From Thiopontia sp013349825 (GTDB taxonomy: Bacteria > Pseudomonadota > Gammaproteobacteria > GCF-002020875): a stretch of 10,305 nt of DNA. The notes below the pieces were generated by a model. The model worked only from the letters and a program-made list of their open reading frames with translations, was not told where the DNA came from and made no database searches. The stretch covers positions 1 through 10,305 of the forward strand of contig CAXCCG010000082.1 of assembly GCA_963981015.1 (NCBI GenBank), given 5' to 3'. Position numbers and translations under genes: made by a program. Position 1 is the first letter of the stretch. Each line of letters starts with the position of its first letter. Shown piece after piece: positions 5,097 to 10,305 of this stretch.

Positions 5097-7409
5097 ATGA
5101 GCCAAACATCCAACAATCTCGCCGCCTATATCTGGTCTCTGGCCGATCTCCTACGGGGTGACTTCAGGCAGAGCCAGTATGGCCGCGTGATCCTCCCCTT
5201 TACGCTTCTGCGTCGTTTAGAGTGTGTGCTGGAGGAGAGCAAAGAGTCGCTGCTGAGCGAGTATGACAAGGTGCTCAAGATGAACCTGCCGCAAGAGGCG
5301 CAGGAGAAGCTGTTGCTGCGTGCCACCAACGGCCTCTCCTTCTTCAATACCTCGAAGATGGATCTCTCAAAACTGGGCGAATCGGGCATTAAGGACAACC
5401 TCGAATCCTACATCCAGGGCTTTTCAAAAGATGCCTACGAGATCTTTGAGCACTTCAAGTTTAATGAGTTTATCGGCCAGCTCAACGATGCCAATCTGCT
5501 CTACAAGATCGTGCAAAAGGTCAGACAGACCGACCTCAGCCCCCAGGCCATCTCCAACCACGATATGGGCAAGGTGTTTGAGGAATTGATTCGCCGCTTT
5601 GCGGAGAGTTCTAATGATACCGCCGGTGAGCACTTCACCCCGCGCGATATTGTCCACCTCACCACCTCGCTGGTGTTTATGGAAGATGATGACGCCCTCA
5701 CCAAGTCGGGCATTATCCGTACCATCTACGACCCCACCGCTGGCACTGGCGGTTTCCTCTCCGAGGGGATGGAGTATCTGGATAAGCTCAACCCGCAGGC
5801 CGTCATGCGTGCCTATGGGCAGGAACTCAATCCAGAGAGCTACGCCATCTGTAAGGCCGATATGTTGATCAAGGGGCAGGAGGTCAACAACATCAAACTG
5901 GGTAACACCCTCTCCAACGACCAGCTCTACGCCGACAAATTCGACTACATGCTCTCCAACCCCCCCTTTGGTGTGGACTGGAAGAAGATCGAAGGGGAGA
6001 TCAAAGACGAACAGAGCCTCAAAGGGTTCGACGGACGCTTTGGTCCCGGTCTGCCCCGTGTCTCCGATGGTTCGTTGCTGTTCCTGATGCACCTGATTAG
6101 CAAGCTGAGAGACCGCTCAGAAGGGGGAGGCCGCATCGGCATCATCCTCAACGGTTCACCACTGTTTACCGGAGGTGCGGGTTCCGGCGAGTCGGAGATC
6201 CGCCGCTACATCCTAGAGGCTGATCTGCTGGAGGCGATCGTCGCTCTGCCTACCGATATGTTCTACAACACCGGTATCGCCACCTACGTCTGGGTGCTCT
6301 CCAACAAAAAGGCCGATGAGCGAAAGGGCAAGGTGCAGCTGATTAATGGGGTGAACCTCTGCGGCAAGATGCGTAAATCCCTCGGCTCCAAGCGCAATGA
6401 GATGGATGAGGAAGATATCGCCACCATCACCCGCAGCTTCGGTGCCTTCGAGGTGGTCGATGCCCGCAAGCTGGATAAGCCCGCCGAGCAGAAGAGCAAC
6501 CGTGGCCGTCAGGCCGCCAACCCCAAGACCGAAGCTCCCAAGACCTTCTCCAGTAAGATCTTCGCTACCCACGAATTCGGCTACCGACGCATCACCATCG
6601 AGCGCCCCCTGCGTGAGTCCTACCAGTTCAGTGATGAGCGTATCGCCGAGTTGCGTTTTGCCCCCAAACCCCTCAACGCGGTGATGCAGTGGGCCTATGC
6701 CGAATACGGTGAGGCGTGGAATGATGATGAGAGTTGCGAACAGTACGGCCAGCTCAGCGAGCACGAGGAGGGGGTTCGCAGCCATATTAAAAGCCACTTC
6801 AGCGGGCTGAAAGAGAAACAGATCAAAGCGCTGCTCGACCCAAAGAGCTGGCTCATCCAACGGGCCACTCTGCTCAAGGCCAAGCAGCTACAACAGCTCA
6901 TCGGCAGTGAACAGCACGACGATATGAATGGCTTTGATGCGAAGTTAAAAAAGAGCGGTATCAAGCTCGATGCCAAAGAGAAGAAACAGATCACCAACGC
7001 CGTCAGCTGGAAGAATTCCGATGCGGAGAAGGTGATCAAAAAGATTCATAAAAGCGGTAAACCTTCGCCCGTCTATGGCCTGTTCGGGGTGGATGGACAG
7101 GTGGTGGAGTACAAACCGGATGGTGACCTGCGGGATCACGAAAATGTTGCCCTCGATCCTTCAAGGTCGGTGAATGCGATCAACGAGGCCTACTTCGCCA
7201 AAGAGGTAGAACCGCATGTGCCTGATGGCTGGATCGATGCCAGCAAGAGAGATGAGAAGGATCACGAGATCGGTATTGTTGGCTATGAGATACCGTTTAA
7301 CCGCCACTTCTATGTTTATCAGCCACCGAGGGCATTGGAGGAGATCGATGCGGAGTTGGATCTGGTGAGTGGGGAGATTATGGCGTTGTTGCGTGAGGTG
7401 CATTCTTGA
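5097..7409 (+). CDS. hsdM: Type I restriction-modification DNA methyltransferase subunit
   Basis: Transfers a methyl group from S-adenosylmethionine to adenine N6 in a complex with HsdS, and is also part of the restriction complex with HsdR. Residues 1-150 are the HsdM N-terminal helical domain (NLAAYIWSLADLLRGDF, SQYGRVILPFTLLRRLE). The N6-methylase core follows: GEHFTPRDIV, the SAM-binding DPTAGTGGF (212-220), the catalytic NPPF (288-291), DGSLLFLMHLI and GGRIGIILNGSPLF. From about 470 a Lys/Gln-rich linker leads to EFGYRRITIERPLRESY and a C-terminal region to 770. Many HsdM proteins are about 500-550 residues, so this belongs to a longer subgroup. The extension is helical and rich in charge in its middle, and its last part (FNRHFYVYQPPRALEEIDAE) probably contacts HsdS. 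The stop overlaps the hsdS ATG by one base. GC is high: 37 of 60 bases in 6121-6180. Confidence 0.96.
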   Translation: MSQTSNNLAAYIWSLADLLRGDFRQSQYGRVILPFTLLRRLECVLEESKESLLSEYDKVLKMNLPQEAQEKLLLRATNGLSFFNTSKMDLSKLGESGIKDNLESYIQGFSKDAYEIFEHFKFNEFIGQLNDANLLYKIVQKVRQTDLSPQAISNHDMGKVFEELIRRFAESSNDTAGEHFTPRDIVHLTTSLVFMEDDDALTKSGIIRTIYDPTAGTGGFLSEGMEYLDKLNPQAVMRAYGQELNPESYAICKADMLIKGQEVNNIKLGNTLSNDQLYADKFDYMLSNPPFGVDWKKIEGEIKDEQSLKGFDGRFGPGLPRVSDGSLLFLMHLISKLRDRSEGGGRIGIILNGSPLFTGGAGSGESEIRRYILEADLLEAIVALPTDMFYNTGIATYVWVLSNKKADERKGKVQLINGVNLCGKMRKSLGSKRNEMDEEDIATITRSFGAFEVVDARKLDKPAEQKSNRGRQAANPKTEAPKTFSSKIFATHEFGYRRITIERPLRESYQFSDERIAELRFAPKPLNAVMQWAYAEYGEAWNDDESCEQYGQLSEHEEGVRSHIKSHFSGLKEKQIKALLDPKSWLIQRATLLKAKQLQQLIGSEQHDDMNGFDAKLKKSGIKLDAKEKKQITNAVSWKNSDAEKVIKKIHKSGKPSPVYGLFGVDGQVVEYKPDGDLRDHENVALDPSRSVNAINEAYFAKEVEPHVPDGWIDASKRDEKDHEIGIVGYEIPFNRHFYVYQPPRALEEIDAELDLVSGEIMALLREVHS

Positions 7410-8749
7410 TGAAGAGGAAGTATCGGGGGTATCCTGAATACCAAGGTTCCAGAGTGGCATGGATGGGTGATGTGCCAGATCATTGGGAGCCCGTGCGATT
7501 TAAGCAAGTATTAGCTGAAAAGAAGAAAAATTGTAATCCTGAGCTGAGTGCTGGCTCTATTAGCTTCGGTAATGTGATTTATAAGAGTTCTGAGAATCTA
7601 TTGCCTGAAACGAAGGCATCCTATCAGGAAGTTCTAGCTGGCGAGTTCTTGATCAACCCTTTGAATATGAATTATGACCTTTTGAGCTTGCGAACAGCAT
7701 TATCATCAATTGACGTCGTTGTTAGTACAGGATATATCGTTCTACAAAGTAATGGTCGGTTATTAAAGAGATATACAAGGTGGTTGTTACAAGAGTTTGA
7801 TGTGGCTCATATGAAAACTCTTGGTTCTGGAGTTAGGCAAACTATAAGTTACGCTGATATTGGGAACAGCTTTTTCTTTGAACCTTCGAAAGAGGAACAA
7901 GAAAATATCGCCAATTTCCTCGATCACGAAACCGCTAAAATCGACATCCTGATCGAAAAACAACAACAGCTCATTAAGCTGCTAAAAGAGAAACGTCAGG
8001 CGGTGATTAGCCATGCCGTCACCAAAGGCCTCAACCCCAATGCCCCCATGTGCGACTCAGGGGTTGAGTGGTTGGGTGAGGTGCCGGAGCATTGGGATGT
8101 CATGCCAGTGCGCAGGGTAATAGACAAGATTCAACAAGGTAATAGCCCGGTTGCAGATAATAGGCCGCCGTCTATAGAAGAAAATGGGGTGTTAAAAATT
8201 AGTGCGGTCAAGTATGGCCATTTTAATGAGATGGAAAGTAAGACATTAGAGACACCTATAGACTCTCGCTTCATTGTTAAGAAGAGGGATTTATTAGTTA
8301 CTCGGGCAAATACACCAAAGCTTGTTGCGGATGCCTGTTACGTTGAATCTGAGCCTACAAGAAATATTATGTTATGTGACTTGATTTATCGATTAAATAC
8401 AAACTACAAAATTGATAATGAGTATCTTTGTCAGTGTCTTCTGTCAGATAAAGGAAGGTTTCAGATTGAGCTTGATGCTCGTGGTTCTAGTATGACGATG
8501 GCAAAAGTATCACAAGAACATATAAAGAACTGGGTTTTTCCAGTCCCCCCAGTTAGTGAGCAAATTAATATTATCAAATACATACGGAAACGTGCGTTAG
8601 ATTTAGGTGTTACCCTTTCTAAAGCTGAAAAGACAATAGAACTTCTCAAAGAACGCCGCACAGCCTTAATCTCCGCTGCTGTAACCGGCAAGATTGACGT
8701 ACGGGAATGGCAAGCCCCTCAACAACCCTACAAGGAAGAGGCGGCATGA
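7409..8749 (+). CDS. hsdS: Type I restriction-modification specificity subunit
   Basis: Determines the bipartite DNA target of the R-M complex. The 446-residue protein has the usual pseudo-repeat. SRVAWMGDVPDHW (14-26) opens target-recognition domain 1, and SGVEWLGEVPEHW (217-229) opens domain 2. Each domain ends in a conserved coiled-coil helix: EEQENIANFLDHETAKID with LLKEKRQAVISHAVTKGL in the centre, and EQINIIKYIRKRALDL with LLKERRTALISAAVTGKID at the end. Start: ATG 7409 in TGATG with the hsdM stop; a TTG at 7406 is in frame and nearer the GAGG at 7395-7398, so it may be used instead. The recognition domains are AT-rich (20 of 60 G+C in 7741-7800; 18 of 60 in 8341-8400) while the central helix is not (32 of 60 in 7981-8040), which fits swapping of specificity modules. 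Target sequence cannot be read from the protein. Confidence 0.95.
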   Translation: MKRKYRGYPEYQGSRVAWMGDVPDHWEPVRFKQVLAEKKKNCNPELSAGSISFGNVIYKSSENLLPETKASYQEVLAGEFLINPLNMNYDLLSLRTALSSIDVVVSTGYIVLQSNGRLLKRYTRWLLQEFDVAHMKTLGSGVRQTISYADIGNSFFFEPSKEEQENIANFLDHETAKIDILIEKQQQLIKLLKEKRQAVISHAVTKGLNPNAPMCDSGVEWLGEVPEHWDVMPVRRVIDKIQQGNSPVADNRPPSIEENGVLKISAVKYGHFNEMESKTLETPIDSRFIVKKRDLLVTRANTPKLVADACYVESEPTRNIMLCDLIYRLNTNYKIDNEYLCQCLLSDKGRFQIELDARGSSMTMAKVSQEHIKNWVFPVPPVSEQINIIKYIRKRALDLGVTLSKAEKTIELLKERRTALISAAVTGKIDVREWQAPQQPYKEEAA

Positions 8750-9759
8750 ATGCCGAACTCACAGAAAAGGAGAAGGGACAGGTTTTACTCTACCAAACCG
8801 ATGAGGGCAGTTTTCGTCTTGAGTGTCGGTTTGAGGGAGAGAGTTTGTGGTTGAGTCTGAATCAGCTGTCAGAGCTGTTTGGTCGTGATAAATCCGTGAT
8901 CTCAAAGCACCTGAAGTCTATCTATGAAGAGGGTGAGCTGTCCAGAGAGGCAACTGTTGCAAAATATGCAACAGTTCAAAGGGAGGGTGGGCGTGAGGTG
9001 GAGCGCCAGATCGAGCATTACAATCTAGAGGCGATTTTTGCTGTGGGTTACCGAGTGCGATCAAAACGGGGTGTTCAGTTTCGTACCTGGGCCACAGCAC
9101 AGCTAAAGGAGCTCCTCACCAAGGGCTTTGTGATGGATGACGAACGCCTGAAGAACCCGGACAGTAACCTCTACTTTGAACAGCTACTGGGGCGAATTCG
9201 TGATATTCGCTCCTCGGAAAAGGTGTTCTGGAGGAAGGTGTGCGACATCTATGCAACCAGTATCGATTATGATGGCAAGGCCGAAGCGAGTCAGCAGTTC
9301 TTTGCGCAGGTTCAGAATAAGATGCACTGGGCGGCCCACGGTCATACCGCTGCCGAGGTGGTTCATCAACGGGTCGACGCGAACAAGCCACACCTTGGTC
9401 TAACCCACTTTAGTGGTGAGGAGCCGAGTCGATCTGAGGTGGGTACTGCGAAGAATTATCTCACTGAGCAGGAGCTCAATCTGCTGAATCGCATCGTCAC
9501 CGCCTATCTGGAGTTTGCAGAGCTTCAGGCAGAACGGGGACAATTGATGAAGATGAACGACTGGACGGTTAAGCTGGATGGCTTTCTCAAACTGGGTGAT
9601 CATGATCTGTTAACCCATGCAGGAAAGGTCTCAGCGCTTCAGGCCAAGGAGAAGGCTGCGCTGGAGTATGACCATTTCAGACGGGTGATCGATGCCAAAC
9701 CGAGCCGTGTGGATAAGGACCTGGAGCGGGTGATCAAACAGTTGCCGAAGAGAGGGTAG
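8746..9759 (+). CDS. rhuM: RhuM family protein in the type I R-M operon
   Basis: A 337-residue protein of the virulence RhuM family, often found as an accessory gene in type I R-M loci; its biochemical role is not settled, and binding to nucleic acid is assumed. The start is ATG 8746, which overlaps the hsdS stop (ATGA) and follows AAGGAAGAGG (8732-8741). Residues 13-30 are the VLLYQTDEGSFRLECRFEG strand region. LSLNQLSELFGRDKSVISKHLKSIY (36-60) reads as a winged-helix-like DNA-binding unit, then EATVAKYATVQREGGREVER (68-87) and YNLEAIFAVGYRVRS with KRGVQFRTWAT (92-117) give family hallmarks. The C-terminal half (SSEKVFWRKVCDIYATSIDYD, then TAAEVVHQRVDA and LNLLNRIVTAYLEFAELQAE) is the usual RhuM tail. 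It is full length, with no Fic domain attached. The tight overlap shows co-translation with hsdS, suggesting that it modulates or guards the R-M system; that is inference. Confidence 0.88.
   Translation: MNAELTEKEKGQVLLYQTDEGSFRLECRFEGESLWLSLNQLSELFGRDKSVISKHLKSIYEEGELSREATVAKYATVQREGGREVERQIEHYNLEAIFAVGYRVRSKRGVQFRTWATAQLKELLTKGFVMDDERLKNPDSNLYFEQLLGRIRDIRSSEKVFWRKVCDIYATSIDYDGKAEASQQFFAQVQNKMHWAAHGHTAAEVVHQRVDANKPHLGLTHFSGEEPSRSEVGTAKNYLTEQELNLLNRIVTAYLEFAELQAERGQLMKMNDWTVKLDGFLKLGDHDLLTHAGKVSALQAKEKAALEYDHFRRVIDAKPSRVDKDLERVIKQLPKRG
8952..8976. repeat. Perfect 10-bp inverted repeat inside rhuM
   Basis: AACTGTTGCA (8952-8961), five bases AAATA, TGCAACAGTT (8967-8976). It encodes ATVAKYATV, which I believe to be a conserved RhuM motif, so the symmetry may only reflect the repeated ATV. 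It could still fold in the mRNA or serve as a binding site. Confidence 0.6.
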
Positions 9760-9794
9760 CGCAGTGAAAGAGGCCGTGAGGGCAATGATTTTCC

Positions 9795-9827
9795 TTGATG
9801 TGATTTTTTATCTATCTGATAAGATAG
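9795..9827 (+). promoter_or_regulatory. Candidate promoter and operator of the toxin-antitoxin pair
   Basis: CTATCT (9812-9817), four bases GATA, AGATAG (9822-9827) form a perfect inverted repeat 45 bases before the antitoxin start. TTGATG (9795-9800) could be a -35 with TAAGAT (9820-9825) as a -10 at a long 19-base spacing, so a repressor on the repeat would cover the -10. This is the layout expected for autoregulation by a type II antitoxin. Confidence 0.45.
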
Positions 9828-9872
9828 GAATGAACTCCATCTACTGTCCAAATCTACATAAGGATGTCTGAC

Positions 9873-10061
9873 ATGCAATCGATCACAATCAATATCAATA
9901 ATGATCAATTAGTGGATAAGGTGACATGGCTTCTTGAACACTTTAGAAAGGATGGCTTAGAGATTGTCTCTAGAGAGGATATTGATGATCTGAAGCTACT
10001 TAAGGCGACACGAGGAGAAGAGTCGATTCCTTTTGATGAATATCTGAAGCATGAGGATTGA
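9873..10061 (+). CDS. Type II antitoxin paired with a RelE/ParE-family toxin
   Basis: A 62-residue acidic protein expected to bind and neutralise the toxin encoded immediately downstream and to repress the shared promoter. The ATG at 9873 is chosen because AAGGA (9860-9864) lies eight bases before it; the ATG at 9864 in the same frame would add three residues and overlap that site. MQSITININNDQ is a beta-strand start typical of antitoxin dimerisation segments. DKVTWLLEHFRKDGLEIV is helical, and DLKLLKATRGEESIPFDEYLKHED is the acidic C-terminal part that should wrap the toxin. I cannot place it firmly in a named antitoxin family (RelB, Phd or other). It overlaps the toxin gene by 11 bases, which links translation of the two. 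Confidence 0.8.
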   Translation: MQSITININNDQLVDKVTWLLEHFRKDGLEIVSREDIDDLKLLKATRGEESIPFDEYLKHED

Positions 10062-10296
10062 GGTTCGCAAGAGTGCGATCAGAGACCTGAACAAGATGGA
10101 GCGAAAAAAACGGGAAAAGATTCATGCGAAGATTTTAGAACTTGCTCAGTTTCCAGAGGTGACTGGTGTAAAGAAGCTGACTAATTTCGAACCAGCGTAT
10201 CGCCTTCGGGTTGGTGACTATAGGGTCTTGTTTGATGTGTCAGAGGAGGTGGTTCAAGTGGGTAGAGTGCTACACCGTAAAGAGAGTTATAAGTAA
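10051..10296 (+). CDS. RelE/ParE-family type II toxin
   Basis: An 81-residue basic protein with the RelE fold order: strand RIEVRKSAIRDL, two helices rich in Lys/Arg (NKMERKKREKIHAKILELA), KKLTNFEPAYRLRVGDYRVLFDV (41-63) and the closing VQVGRVLHRKESYK (68-81). Conserved basic residues (Lys41, Lys42, Arg51, Arg53, Arg58, Arg72, Arg76) and Tyr80 match the set used by RelE-type ribosome-dependent mRNA interferases; ParE-type gyrase poisons share the fold, so the target is unproven. The start ATG 10051 lies inside the antitoxin gene (GAAG just before it), an overlap that keeps toxin output tied to the antitoxin. The protein is complete (TAA at 10294-10296). The window ends nine bases later, so any terminator or following gene is not visible. 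Confidence 0.9.
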   Translation: MRIEVRKSAIRDLNKMERKKREKIHAKILELAQFPEVTGVKKLTNFEPAYRLRVGDYRVLFDVSEEVVQVGRVLHRKESYK

Positions 10297-10305
10297 TATG
10301 TTGTG

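Noticed and set aside
5424..6092. Long minus-strand reading frame of 222 codons opposite hsdM
   Set aside because: It is antisense to strongly conserved methylase motifs, and its repetitive Gly/Val/Leu composition is that expected from the reverse of a high-GC coding frame.
6213..6860. Minus-strand reading frame of 215 codons opposite hsdM
   Set aside because: Shadow of the hsdM codons, with no ribosome site or recognisable domain.
8707..8745. Upstream ATG start for rhuM inside hsdS
   Set aside because: No ribosome site precedes it, and the ATGA overlap with a strong AAGGAAGAGG site makes ATG 8746 the natural start.

Overview
The window looks like accessory chromosomal DNA of a Gram-negative bacterium, most likely a gammaproteobacterium. 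The evidence is an outer-membrane inverse-autotransporter protein, Sec signal peptides, Shine-Dalgarno led genes and proteobacterial-type restriction-modification (R-M) and toxin-antitoxin genes. The glycine/alanine-rich exported protein faintly recalls sulfur globule proteins of sulfur oxidisers; that is only a hint about lifestyle. No rRNA, tRNA or CRISPR array was found.

Left part (1-2434). A plus-strand gene fuses an intimin/invasin-type beta-barrel to a C-terminal FISUMP (Fibrobacter succinogenes major paralogous) domain, giving a probable surface adhesin or ligand-binding protein. It is followed by about 560 bp without a convincing intact gene. That stretch holds, on the minus strand, the C-terminal end of a tyrosine recombinase, a scar of a former mobile element. 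A short membrane-peptide ORF with a good ribosome site then leads into the next cassette.

Middle (2204-4104). A Y-family translesion DNA polymerase with a beta-clamp-binding motif is translationally coupled (TGATG) to an unusually compact SRAP/HMCES/YedK-like protein, which would act on abasic sites in single-stranded DNA. A weak LexA-like box lies in front of the short membrane-peptide ORF. The set reads as a DNA-damage-tolerance cassette. A convergent minus-strand gene (4270-4599) encodes a small exported Gly/Ala-rich protein with its own promoter, a hairpin in the 3' untranslated region and a textbook terminator.

Boundary (4600-5096). Two gene remnants abut: the C-terminal half of a MazG-type nucleotide pyrophosphohydrolase on the plus strand and an unidentified protein C-terminus on the minus strand. 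Both look like debris of rearrangement next to a defence island.

Right part (5097-10296). hsdM, hsdS and rhuM overlap one another by 1-4 bp and form a compact type I R-M operon with a RhuM-family accessory protein. The restriction subunit hsdR is not in the window and may lie just downstream. A RelE/ParE-type toxin-antitoxin pair follows rhuM, with an inverted repeat over its likely promoter. The base composition of the two HsdS target-recognition regions is much lower in GC than the flanking conserved parts, as expected for exchangeable specificity modules.
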